From assembly GCA_905250125.1 (NCBI GenBank), contig CAJNOL010000061.1:1-64000 (forward strand): a DNA stretch of 64,000 nt. The letters run 5' to 3'. The notes under the pieces are model-generated. The model did not search any database. It worked only from the letters and a program-made list of their open reading frames with translations, and was not told the origin of the DNA. This stretch comes from Rotaria sordida (taxonomy: Eukaryota > Rotifera > Eurotatoria > Philodinida > Philodinidae). The translations under genes and the position numbers were made by a program. Positions 50,001 through 62,200 of the stretch are shown piece by piece; position 1 is the stretch's first letter; every line of letters begins with the position of its first letter.

Positions 50001-53000
50001 AATTGATGTTGATATATTACAAAAATTAATTCGTTGGATTATAAATGATTCAACAGTACGTACACGATCAAAAATACCAATTGCATATTTATCAAGACCA
50101 GATCATAATTTATCTCGAATTATAATTAATTGTATGTTTAAGTTTTTATATAAAAAAAGAAAAAAAAAAAATTTTGTTTTTTTTTACTTTGATGTTTATT
50201 TATTTTTTTATTATTTCTAAGGTTCTCAACAACTGCTAAATATTTATTCGGATCATATGCCGAAAGATCAATATAATGTAAGATAAAATAAATTATTTTA
50301 TTATAAAATTAATAAATACTTTTTTTTTTTTGTTTTCTTATTAGCTTATACAAAATCATTTTATACAAACACTTATGATTTGTCAATCAACAAATAATAG
50401 TATTAATAAACCATATGACGATGAAATATGTCGTGTTGGTTTATATAATATTCTTGAATGTTTATTAATTAATGAAAGACCTGATTGTTCAACAATTATT
50501 GCTATTAGTAAAGATTTAATTGATAATGCCGCCTTATTAGATCCATCTGTAAAAGTAAGGACAAAAATGTTTCTCTCCTTATTCGTCGAAGATTTGGATA
50601 TTTCTTGGAAGAATTTTGTGAATTCGTATATATTCATTGTACTTTCCAATTCTTAACATCTGAAATTATCTTGAATCAAGCAAAATTACAAATGACATAT
50701 TTAATTCTTATAGAGATTTTTTACATATTCAACTTGTAGATACTATTCTTCTTACTTAGGATTTTAATTTCAATATTGAAGACGTATTTTTTGTCTTATC
50801 CGAAGAAAATTAATACAATTATTCTTTCCACAGTAAAAGAAAAGAATCTGTTATATTTCCATTGAAAAAAAAGAAGAAGCCTCACCAACGAGAGAAGTAC
50901 TTAAAGTGTTCTACTTTACTCGATAGAGCATATTGAAGCAAAACAAAAAAAAAAGATTCGAATCCATAGCCTTTGGTCTGAAGTTTTTGTGTCTATAGGT
51001 CGATTTGGATAGTTATTAAATAGTCCGACAAACTTCAACGAAAATGAACATACCTTTTTCGAAATATTCAATTTCTTGTTCTCATTGAAACTTGCCTGAC
51101 TACTTTAATGAATATCAGATCTGTCTAGAGATAGAGTCAATGTGCTTAAAGCGAACGGACGTTTCATAGGTCTTCATTGTGACTGTAATATCTCTATCAT
51201 TTTTCGTCATAAAATAATTATTTTTATATCACGGGAAAGAAAACAAAATTCTGCATCTGCTCATATAAAAAAAAATTTTGTAGCTATAAAAATTGTTGAG
51301 TAATCAGCGGTAGAAAATTAAAAATTAAAAACGTTCGCTTTATGTGCGATGTTCCTAAAGCGAACGTTCAGCAAGAAAATGTCCTTAAAGCGAACGCGCC
51401 AGCAAAAAACAAGCGAAAATAAAAAGAGTACAATATTTATCTATTTCTGTTCACAGATTTCAATGAAATTTTATGAAATTTATATCATTCGATTCGTCAT
51501 CTTTAACTCTATCATTCTCTAGCGGTTCAGCTTAATCGAGCTTAATTTTATTTTTTTATTCCATTTATAAAAAAAAACTTTCCGTTCGCTTTATGTGCAT
51601 TACACATAAAGCGAACGCCCAGCAAGAAAATGTACATAAAGCGAACGCGCCAGCTATTTTAGCTGGAGATCAACCATCTTTTAGTATTTCGTTCATTTGC
51701 CATAGACAAACTTCAAAATTCACTTAAACTTCTGCTGGCAAATCTCTTCAGAAATGCTACGGCTACAACATACTAGCGGTTCAATTCGAAAATATGAAAA
51801 ATAGTTTTGAAAACATACATTTTCTGTGATTTTTGTTAATCTATAAAAGGAACTGTTGAAAAGAATAAAAAAATTAATGATATTTATCATTCTTCAATAT
51901 ATCGGAAAAAAAATTATGTCATGAGAATCAGCATTAAATTCTGATCATAATTCACTATATTATTCTTTGCGCATGTGAAAAAAAATTTTTTCGAAAAAAA
52001 TATCTCACCGTAGTCCCCCACGGGAACTTGAAAATTTTTTTTTCAATTTTGTCGAAATTCTTTAGGTTTATAGGTTATTATCGTTCGTAAAAACAAGTTT
52101 TTACTTCTGGTCAAGTCAGCTTTTAGGTTCGAAGCCTGTAATAGCTGGAACGGATTGGCAATGGGGTACTTAAAAAGCGCAGCGTTCGGGTACGTTTTAA
52201 ACTCCTCTAGTATTGCAATTGAAAATGACTACGATATCCGTAATAAGCATCAGGAATAACCTATAAATCTAAAAAATTTCGACAAAATTGAAAAAAAAAT
52301 TTTTCAAGTTCCCGTGGGGGACCACGGTGAGATNNNNNNNNNNNNNNNNNNNNNNNNNNNNNNNNNNNNNNNNNNNNNNNNNNNNNNNNNNNNNNNNNNN
52401 NNNNNNNNNNNNNNNNNNNNNNNNNNNNNNNNNAGTTCCACAGAAATAGACTACGAACGTGTCACTCGTTCTTTTCTGTATCCAATGACTTTATAATTAA
52501 ATACTTTGAAATCAAGAACAATGAAAAATGTCACCATCATCGAAATCGTACGAATAATTTTTGCGTTAAAAACATGCATAACTTTCAAAGATTAATCTCA
52601 TATTAAGCACAAACTCGATCAATAATGTTCATTTTTCTACTGTAAATACTAGATGACATGATGATTATTTTCATCCCGATCAAATCTTAGAAAGTCTATA
52701 TTTTGACTATCTTTGATGAAAAAAGAAATCGTACGAATAATTTTTGCCGTCACTGTATATTAAATTATTTTCATTGTTAATTTTTTCGTTAAGAACATCA
52801 TAAAGAAGAATATAATCAAGTATCAGAACAACAACGAAAACGACCAAAATTAGTCGATTCACGACCAGTTGAAATTGATGATGATGAAGAAGAAGATGGA
52901 GCTGAACGTAAAATTAATTATATTTTCTTCTTATCTATTTATTTATTTTTGATTATTAATAATTTTAGAAATTTTTGCTGATGAGAGTGATGAAGAAGAA

Positions 53001-54831
53001 CAAGAGAATGAACATATGGATGATTATGATGAAGAAGAAATTGGTGAAGAAAGTGAAGAAATGGATGAAAGTGATGAAGTTGATGATGATGGTGATGATA
53101 ATGATGGTAGATCAGAAATTAGTTCTGATGATGATGATGATAATGAAGAACATTTAATACGTACAAATGGTATTAATAAAATTAATCAACATTTAGGTAT
53201 CTTTTTTTTCTTAATAATAAATATTTTGAAAATAAAATTCATATTTAATTATATTTTATAAATATCATATCTTTTCATTTTATATTTTAGGTATTCCTCA
53301 ATCAAATGTTGATCTACTTGGTATGGATGGTCCATCATCAGATTCATATCTTCAAACAATGAATGATAATATTCATAAAAAATTTCGTCGTCAAAATCAT
53401 TTTGGTCATCATTATTCATCTTTAAATCCAATTTCAGGAAATTTTTCACATAATCAAATTTATCATCCTAATCAATTAAATGGTGATTATAAAAATACTA
53501 TTAATAAATCAACAGTTGGTAATGGTCAAGTATTATCAAAAAATAATGGTAATAATAATAATAATGATGATGATGATGATATTGTATTAGTTAGTGATGA
53601 TGATAGTGAAGATAAAAAATCAGAAACAAAAACAAATAGTATGTAATTTGTGTAATAAATATTTTATTAGCAAAAATCTTTCATTCATCTAATAATTTAA
53701 TCTTAATTTTGTTTTTTTCGTTTTAGACTTATCAATTTCGGAACCAACTACATACGTATCTGATATACCAACAACATATGTTGAAACAGTTACAACAAAA
53801 TCAATAACAACAACAACATTTATGACGAATGATGCTGTGTCTGCTAAAGATTTACTAGAAGATATCGATAGGGTACGATGTTGTTTGTTTCACAAGAACT
53901 ATAGGAAATTTCTTTGGGAGAAAAATTAATTTTTTAATCTTATGCGATGAAAAAGTCTTTGAAAAAAACCAAGCAATCTATCATGTTACAGTACTTTCTT
54001 GTTTAATCATTTTATTTTTCGAAGAAAAATATACTGAGGGTGGTAAATTTTAAGTGGAGATTTTGCGACTTCTCTCCTGATAGCAAAAAAAAACCGAGAC
54101 GTCAGAATCCTTTCTCAGAGTTCGTTAGCAATAGAAAAAAATGTTGAATAGACTTAAACTATTCTGAAAAATTCCATAGTCTTCATCGAAATTTGAGTGA
54201 CTGGAATATGTTTTATGAATATTTTAAATAGTGAATTTGTTGATTTTGATGTAAATAAAATATTATATTCAATAGATCAAAGATGATAGATATTCATGCA
54301 TTGATTTAACGAGTCTGTTGAAAACAAATGACAAAATAAGTTAAACAAATCAAGATATTTATTTTTTTTAAAGACTTTTACATTGCAAAGAGACAATTGA
54401 AAAACAAAAACACACGTTATAATCTATTTTATTATTTTAAACTGATGATAGCATGAACTATATTATTATTGTTTTATATTTGTTGTTTCGATTTCACTGA
54501 CTTTTTTGCTTCTCCTTAGTATAGTCTTCATGCGGTAATGTCATCCGCATAGAGACATCATCTGTCGACAATTCTGCCACGTCATTAACTCTAGCTATTC
54601 AGGTATGCGCAGATGAAGGGAAGCATCTATATGTGTAAATAATCATTGGAAAATATAAATTCCTTGTGTATTTTTTTCTATTTGGTTAATTTGTTTTTTT
54701 TTTTTCTTTATATATATATATATAAAATATAAAATTTTATCTTTTCTTCAAAGGAAACAATGGAATCACTTCGTGATGCTGTTAATCTTGTTAGTGATGA
54801 TTATGCAATATTCAATGATGAGCAGAATTAG
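47037..54831 (+). CDS. PELP1: PELP1/Rix1-like ribosome biogenesis factor, at least 15 exons, 5' end uncertain
   Basis: PELP1 (yeast Rix1) joins TEX10, WDR18 and SENP3 in late 60S pre-ribosome maturation in the nucleolus. Visible exons: 47037-47151, 47234-47386, 48068-48142, 48214-48273, 48334-48475, 48530-48656, 48712-48799, 49649-49725, 49785-49874, 49935-50131, 50222-50277, 50345-50554, 52794-52907, 52969-53196, 53291-53638, 53727-53872, 54754-54831. The Rix1 part aligns with human PELP1 in order: CLYECMLHYPKKFSPFLINK, ECYS-like ICCKCIAHLSVLGIP, SWKNEYDRYLKIASLLIDQL and SPVTVACERTFKLISKVIS. The tail has a nuclear-type RKRPKL, a long Asp/Glu tract from 52869 to 53153 and DDIVLVSDDDSED, matching PELP1's VVIVPEG/SDSDD region. 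Phases do not fit between 50554 and 52794, so an exon is missing, perhaps in the gap at 52334-52433. The first exon does not align clearly and no start codon was found. Confidence 0.75.
51145..51650. repeat. Repeated AAAGCGAACG motifs in a PELP1 intron
   Basis: The word AAAGCGAACG or its inverse occurs at about 51148, 51332, 51356, 51393, 51584, 51608 and 51638. Two related blocks, about 51330-51405 and 51580-51652, have the same order: inverted motif, motif + CAGCAAGAAAATGT, then motif + CGCCAGC. In the second block, GTTCGCTTTATGTG and CACATAAAGCGAAC form a perfect hairpin. Confidence 0.7.
52002..52333. repeat. Foldback whose right arm abuts the assembly gap
   Basis: ATCTCACCG at 52002 and CGGTGAGAT ending at 52333 open two arms of about 80 bp that pair through CCCACGGGAACTTGAAAA, the A/T run, and TTTGTCGAAATT to ATAGGTTATTA. 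The intervening ~170 bp is not clearly paired. The Ns start at the next base, so part of the element may be hidden. Confidence 0.75.
52334..52433. other. Assembly gap (100 N)
   Basis: Exactly 100 Ns, the usual placeholder for a gap of unknown size. It lies in an intron of the PELP1-like gene, right at the tip of the foldback arm. Confidence 0.99.
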
Positions 54832-56002
54832 ACTATTAATAATAAAAAAAAAAAAGGATATCAATTAAAAAGTTATGTTTATATCTTTTATTTTTGATGT
54901 ATGTAAATCATTCTGAAACATACATCATATATTATTTCATTATGGTTATGTATATTGTGATGATAGAAGAAAAGAAACAAAGTTTTTTTTTTTGTGTGTG
55001 TTCACTTGTGTTCGTGATAGACTTTTCTTTCTTTCATTCATTTCCATTTGTCTTTAGCCGCTCAGCAATTCTTCATGTATTGTTGTTGTTCATCTTTGTC
55101 TGTTATTCATTTTTCTGCCTTTTTTTTTCTCATTTCTCTTGTTCTTCTTCTGCTTCTTTACTGTGTCAGACGGGTGAAAAGCAACGACAATAAAAAAAAT
55201 ACAGATAACTAAGTAAATAAATAAATAGAACGTGTAGAAATATAAAGAATATTACCGTTTGTGTTTTGTTTTATACTCGTGAAGGTAGTTTTTCAACTGA
55301 TTAATCACTTTGAAATGCGAACTACATGTATCATGTAGACCCCCGAATGAGTTATGAATATCCTGAAAAGAGTTCAAGTCTTTAGCTTATTGCTGCTGAG
55401 ATACTGTACTTTAACGGTAATTTTCGTAGAATACCGTAATTCCTTTCAGGAACACTAGGAAAATTCAACTTGAAACTTTGCACAGAGGCATATCTCAACT
55501 AAGGTAGTTTATTATGAACGCTTTCTATGTTTTGATTTACTCCTTTCCTGAAATAAGAATATCAGAGTAGCCAGTCCATATGAACAGTGTAAAAAAACAA
55601 GTTTTTATCATAACTATATCTTAGGATAGGAATAACTAAAATATTTGAAACTTTTACAATAAACTATCGTTGCTGAGCTCAGTCTTTATAGAAAATTTCA
55701 AGTCGAAATTCGAAAATGAGTTTCCCTAGTGTTCCTAAGGAAGACCACGGCATTCACAAAAAGATACCGTATCTCGGTAGCAATAGACTAAACGCTCACA
55801 CTCGTTTCAATGTATGCATTGCTCATTAGGATCTACGTGAACTACCTAGTCTCGACTCAAAAGCGGTTAATCAATTGGGAAGACTTCTCTCGTCAGACTT
55901 ATTATGAATTACTAAGTTCATTATGGATCATTTTAAGTCTGAGAAAGGAAAATTAAAAAAAAAACCAATTTTATAATCTATTTTATTTCTTTATTACTTT
56001 TG
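54832..56002. other. Spacer PELP1 to MYG1 with foldback element
   Basis: The 3' flank of the PELP1-like gene is T-rich to about 55200. The foldback at about 55280-55960 fills the rest up to the MYG1 start. A 99-codon frame at 54894-55193 is a low-complexity Phe/Ser/Leu run and is not considered a gene. Confidence 0.5.
55280..55960. repeat. Foldback element, second copy of the 26383/61240 family
   Basis: Arms pair around about 55600: AACACTAGGAAAATTCAACTT near 55450 matches the inverse of AGTCGAAATTCGAAAATGAG near 55710, and GAACACTAGG / CCTAGTGTTC are exact. It is co-linear, in the same orientation, with 61240-61900. Shared words are TGAGTTATGAATATCCTG-like, CTTTAG(C/T)T-ATTGC, ACTTGAAACTT and TAGTTTATT or TAGCTTATT. 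It is non-coding and diverged. Confidence 0.65.
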
Positions 56003-58839
56003 ATGATATCACTAATCAGACGTTTGCACGGTTTTCGACGAACAATGTCAAATACTAGTACAATAAAAATTGGCACACATAATGGACATTTTCATTGTGA
56101 TGAAATATTTGCTTGTTTTTTATTGAAAAATTTACCTCGTTATGCTAATGCAGAAATTATCAGGTTAGTGTAAATCATTTCGAAGATTTTTATATTGTTT
56201 TCAATAATTAAATTGAAATTTACATTACTTCGGAAACAAATTTGTTCTTTGTTGTAATTCATATGAACGAATTATGATCAAAATAATGAACACTATTTAT
56301 ATCTAATTCTTTAGTATCTATGAAGGAAGATATTACTATTACGAAATAAGTCATATTCTTGCAGCTGGAATTTTCGAATTCATGAATAATGGTGATAGAA
56401 AATTATTTTTAGTTCTATACTGACAAAAAATTGTTAAGTTTGAAATCCAAACAGACCGATCACATTCATGTTGAGGAATAAGACATACAAGAGAATCACT
56501 ACAAACATATCTTTCTCCGAAATAGGTAATAACTAATTTGATATCAATAGTTTTCTCTCTATATATTCAAGCGGCAAGTGATTTTATGGGAAAAAGAAGA
56601 TTGATTGAGTTTCTTGTTACATTTTTTCTTGAGTTAGAATCATTTTATTGAATTTCTGGCGTAGTGCAAATTATGTCATAGAAAAAAAGCTCAGATGATT
56701 TCTATAATACAATGAAACTTTCAGTTTGAATCAATGCTTTCATCTGAAGATGTCAATCATACACATATTTTACAGAGCATCGAGAAAATTCAAATATTCT
56801 TGCAAAGATATTAATATTTCAGAAAGAAAACATTCATTCTAATCAAAGTTTTCAATGTATAATAGAAGTCATAAGACGTCGTTACAAGCAATGCTTCAAG
56901 TCGAAATTATGACATTGTCTGCACTACATCATACATTTGATATATCGATTATAACTTGAAAAGAATGTATCATTCAAAGTTTTACTTAATATCAATAAAC
57001 TTATTCTAATGATACAAGTTTAAAAGTATTTTTTTGATTATTTGTAGAAATTCTCTCGTTAGATACAAAATCATTTTGTAAATATCTATTTTATGTAAAT
57101 TATTATACGATATAATCGAAGAATATATTTCAAGCTTATTCTTCAACAAAATGTTCAATAAATATCTATTCGATCATGTATTTTAACTTGTCATATTTGA
57201 GAAGAATAAATATAAGACTTTATTTTTTTTCTACGAGTGTCGGCTTAACATTAGTATGACGAAAATGCTAATACTTTTTGCATTAGATTAAAAATTTAAC
57301 TCAATGTTCTTGTGTTAGAATTAAAAAATTAATTTAATACTTTGGCATTAGTATTAAAAATGTATTAATCTAATACTAATGCCTATAGTTCCCGAAAACA
57401 GAACAAAATTGCTCCATTATGGTATTTTTTTTCCTAAAACAGAACACTTTTGCCCTTTTATTGGAAACAGCTTTCCATAATGGAACAAAAGTGCTCTGTT
57501 TTGGGAAAAAAATACCATAACGGAGCAATTTTGTTCTGTTTTCGGGAACTATAGGCATTTGTATTAGACTAATACTTTTCTAATACTAAGCCGACACTCC
57601 TAAATTTTTTTCTAAACGATTTTATTTGTCGAGTTTTAATAAGAATTTTCTTTTTCAAGAACTCGTGATCCAAAGATATTAGCCGAATGTGATACTATTG
57701 TTGATGTTGGTGGTATATTCAATGCCGAACAAAGACGATTTGATCATCATCAAAAGTATACATACATTTTTTTAAATTAATCTAAACATTTTATTCTAAC
57801 TAATTCACTTATATATATATATATAGATCATTTACTGATACATTTCATTCTTTACAACCAGATAAACCATGGACAATAAGATTATCAAGTGCTGGTTTAA
57901 TTTATGTTCATTATGGACGAGAAATAATAAAAGAATTATTAAAAAAAGAAGCTATTGATGAGAATGTTCAAGGTCATTTAACTGAAATTTTATATGATAA
58001 ATTATATGAAACATTTGTACAAGAAATTGATGCTATTGATAATGGAGTTGATATTGGTGAAAATATGAAGTAAATATTCACTTTTTTTTTACATAAGGAA
58101 TTCTTTTATTACAACGAACGTTTTTTTTTTGTTATTTCATCGTTTAGATACAAAATTCATACAAATTTGAGTACACGTGTTGGTTATTTCAATCCGGCTT
58201 GGAATGATCCAAATCCTGTCGAAAAAGAAGAAGTAAGTTATGTTAAATAAATCTTATACAAATGTTTATATTAATAAAATAAAAATTTTTATTTTTAGAT
58301 TGGATTTAAACAAGCTATGGAAATGATTGGAAAAGAATTTCTTGATAAATTTTATTATTATACTCGTCAATGGTGGCCAGCACGAGCATTACTTGAAAAA
58401 GCAATTGCTCAACGTTTTGATGTAAAATTTTATAAATCAAAAAAAAAAAAAAGTTTCATTTATTTATTCATATTTCTAGATTGATCCATCCGGTTCAATA
58501 CTTATTTTAAATAATTCATTTCCATGGCGTGATCATTTATTTGATATTGAACAAGAACAAAAAGAAATTCTTGGTGATACAATTAAATATGTTCTTTATC
58601 CTGATTCCAATAAAACTTGGCGTATACAAGCTGTTCCATTAAATAAAACATCATTTGAAAATCGTTTATCATTACCTAAACAATGGCAAGGTTTACGTGA
58701 TGATGAATTAAGTACTAAATCTAATATACCAGGATGTATATTTGTACATGCATCTGGTTTTATTGGTGGAAATGCAACTTATGATGGTGTTTTAGCTATG
58801 GCACGACGTTCACTTCAATTAGGAAATACAAAGGAATGA
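56003..58839 (+). CDS. MYG1: MYG1 3'-5' RNA exonuclease
   Basis: MYG1 is a DHH-family 3'-5' exonuclease reported to process pre-ribosomal and mitochondrial RNAs and thereby couple nucleolus and mitochondria. Six exons (56003-56163, 57660-57755, 57827-58069, 58148-58232, 58299-58421, 58480-58839) give 355 residues. Family blocks in order: [53 protein letters not shown] (DHH), [79 protein letters not shown] and [18 protein letters not shown]. Metal-binding His and Asp residues are present. The N-terminus [15 protein letters not shown] is basic, as expected of a mitochondrial presequence; a second Met at residue 15 could start a nuclear form. Intron 1 (56164-57659) carries a MITE. Confidence 0.96.
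57234..57600. mobile_element. Hairpin MITE with GAGTGTCGGCTTA ends in MYG1 intron 1
   Basis: Ends GAGTGTCGGCTTA at 57235 and TAAGCCGACACTC to 57599 are perfect 13-bp inverted repeats, with TA on both outer sides (57232-57233, 57601-57602). Inside, two arms of about 75 bp pair almost perfectly, from ATGCCTATAGTTCCCGAAAAC to GTTTTCGGGAACTATAGGCAT. It has no coding capacity. TA flanks suggest a Tc1/mariner-type element, which is an inference. Confidence 0.75.
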
Positions 58840-59252
58840 AAAAAAATAAATAGAAAATCAAAAGAATAAGACACTTATTTTTTTTTTAAATCTCAATTGA
58901 AGCAAAATAAAACACAAAAACAAACGCTTGACAACATATACACTATAACTAATAAAGACATACATAATATATATTTATATCTATATTAGCATTCATTCTT
59001 GGATTTGTTTCAATCTAGAATGCGTCTAGATCAATCTAAGATTAAACGTAAATCTGAATTTAAATACTAACATAGATATATATCCGTATACACAAGACGA
59101 AAATGATTTTCTACAGGTTTTTATTCTTCAAGTCTAATACTTATGATTAGATGGAACTCAATAATATTTTAATGAAAAGGTCATATTATTCTTTTTAAAT
59201 ACATATATTAAATAAAAAGGTAACACCGGGTGTTTTGTTTTTGTTTTTCTTA
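58840..59252. other. Convergent spacer MYG1 / NTPDase
   Basis: Both genes end here tail to tail, with AATAAA-type signals near 58846 and 58906. AT-rich; no further feature seen. Confidence 0.5.
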
Positions 59253-62200
59253 TTAAACCAATGATTGACCATGTGGTTGAGTATAACCATCTTTATTTAT
59301 TGTTGTTATATGATTTGATCGTTTTCGATATGCATGACGTGCATATGTTTGGCATGTAAGAATAAGATAAATAAATGTAATTAAAGCAAGCATTATTGAT
59401 ATTGTTATCCAACTAATAAATCGACTTTTTTCTATTCGTCTTTCACGATATTCAGCCGGAATATAATTTGTTTGATTAATCATATAACCAAGTGTCCAAC
59501 CAACGTTACCTGTTGGGAATGTCTTTGCAAAACTTACATGTTTTAAACCATTTTCTGTAAAACCAATACCACGTGTTAATAAAAGCCATACAAACCAAGC
59601 ATCAAAACATAAACCTCGTTTATGTTGTTCATTAGATGGAGTCATAGCTTCTTGTTGATAAAATATTTTATATTCTGTCTCACACTAGAATAAAATTATT
59701 TATTTTATATTAATTGTTTATTGTTTATAATTGATATCATACTTACAACATTAATCATACGTTTGTGTATTTCTCTTAAAGGAAAATCTTTCATTTTATA
59801 TCGTTCACCTGTTGATCCATTTGGTTTTGACATACCTATAAGAAATAATATTTGAAATTTTTTTTTTTTATAAATATATATATATATATATATGTTAATA
59901 CCATGAGCTAGATTATCAAATACATAATAATAACCAGAAAGACCAATAAAACCCATTTTGTCTGGTAATTTTGGTTGAAATGTATTATCAAATGTACAAT
60001 ATTCTTGTTTGAATGAGCAATTCACTATTCTATCATTACGTTTAGCATCAAATAAATTTATAATATGTTGACGACATTTACTAGCACTTCCCTCACCAAT
60101 AAATGAAACGAATGATATATTAATACTATTATTATTAAATTGTTGTTTTTCATTCGCTGTACATGGTGAATCAAAGAGATATGCTGGTACTATTGTATCA
60201 TTAGTACCACGAGGTAAACATGGATCACGTATAACAATAGGTGATGATGTTGGTAAATATATAGGATTGACATTTAATGCAGCATTAAGAAGACGAGCTC
60301 GATGTCGTCTAAATGCTACATTTTTACCCCAACATAAATAGCTATGAGCATATGGACTATAAACTGAATCGAATAAAGTTAGATTTGTTGTATATTCAGA
60401 TGGAATTGGATCATCATCAATATTACGTTTATCTAGGAAAGCAAGATATAGATTTGTTTGTTTGTTTGTTGATTTTTTTTTTCTAATAGAGATTATTCAA
60501 ACAACTCACAACTAAATGTTACTTGTGTTGATGCTCCACCTAAATCAAGTACACCGACCATATATGGATCAAGTTCATCTGGTGAAGTTATTGTTCCTGA
60601 TTGTTTCTTGTGTTCATGACGATGTTTAAATTTTTCTAATAGAATATTAGTAGTTATCCAACCATCAATAGCTTCTTCCATACCAGTCAATATTCGTACC
60701 TATATAAATTAAAATTAATAATTATTTTCTTGAATGATGATTAGAACGAGACTTCTTATATGTTCATGTTTCTTCTTAATATCTTAATGAAACAGTAAAT
60801 AAATGAGTGCCAAATTAAATGATTGAGTAGATATACATCTTGTCTACTTATTGGTGGATGACTTTTTTCTTTTGTTAGAAAGCTTAAAAATAATCGAATT
60901 ATGAGCAATAGAATGAAGATGCTTGATTGCATTCTAAATAATTGCAATATCCGCAATAAGAATACTAATGCAAAAGTTACATCAAATTAGAATGGATCAC
61001 TATCAATATATAGAAGTGTGCACTCCTATATATAGACAGTGATCCATTCTAATTTAGTGCAACTTTTGTATTAGTGTTCTTATTGCGGATATTGCAATTA
61101 TTTAGAATGCAATCAACCGATTTCATTCTACCACTCGTAACTCAGTTATTTTTAATGTTTCTAAAAAAAAAAAAAAGTCATTCACCAATAAGTCGATAAG
61201 GCATGCACCTAATCAGTCATTAACTTTGAACTCGTTTGTTTGCTATTTTGGTAACGAGGGAAGTTCGTCAACTAATTAGCCACTGTAGAATCGGTACTCT
61301 GTGTAAAATATAGACCCTAATGATTTATAAATATCTTGGAAAGACTTTGGACTCTTTAGTTAATTGCAGCGAAAATATCGTATTTGTACAATACTTTTTA
61401 AATGATTGCTGTAATCTCGTTCAGATATATCGGGAAAAAAAAACTGATTTTCAAATTTTGACTTGAAACTTCACATAGCGACATGCCTTAATGAAAATAG
61501 CTTATTGTAAAAATTTCAGATCTTTTTATTATTCCACGACTATAATAAAAGTGTGTCTTTTACATCACTGATATATATCAGCAGATTCTGATGTTCTTAT
61601 TTCAAGATAGAAGCAAATAAAACGATTTAAAACTTTCCCAAAAAAGAAAACATTTCCATTAAGGTCCTTCCCTATACTAAGTTTCAAGTCAAAATTCAAT
61701 AGTTACTTTTTCTAGTATTTCTCAGAGGGAAATTATGACATACAGTAAAAAATATCGTAAAAATGCAATATTCTGGTAACAATCATGAAATAAGAGCTCG
61801 AGCACTTTTCAAAATATTCGTAGTTCATTAGAATCTATATGATACATATAATCTTGATTCAAAAACAATTAATCAGTTAGAGGAGTTTTCTTTTAAGATA
61901 TTAAAAACGAAGCATGAACATATAAAAAGCTCATTCTAATTAGGAATAAGCACTGTTTATATTTTCATATCTATAAATATATCGTACGTAATTTAAAAGA
62001 TAAGGAAATATGTTTTCAATAGTTTTACTCGTTGATAGATATATATATATATAAGAGATAGCTTGTGTCTGGAAGTCTTTTTTGCTTTATATCATCAACA
62101 TTTGTACACAAAGAATAACGTTTCCTTCTAATAATATAACGTATATATATATGTATATATATTCCCTGTTGATTAGTGATTTTCTAATGTTTATAGTTAA

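Noticed and set aside
54894-55193. 99-codon Phe/Ser/Leu-rich frame after the PELP1 stop
   Set aside because: It is low-complexity translation of a T-rich 3' flank, not a protein-like sequence.
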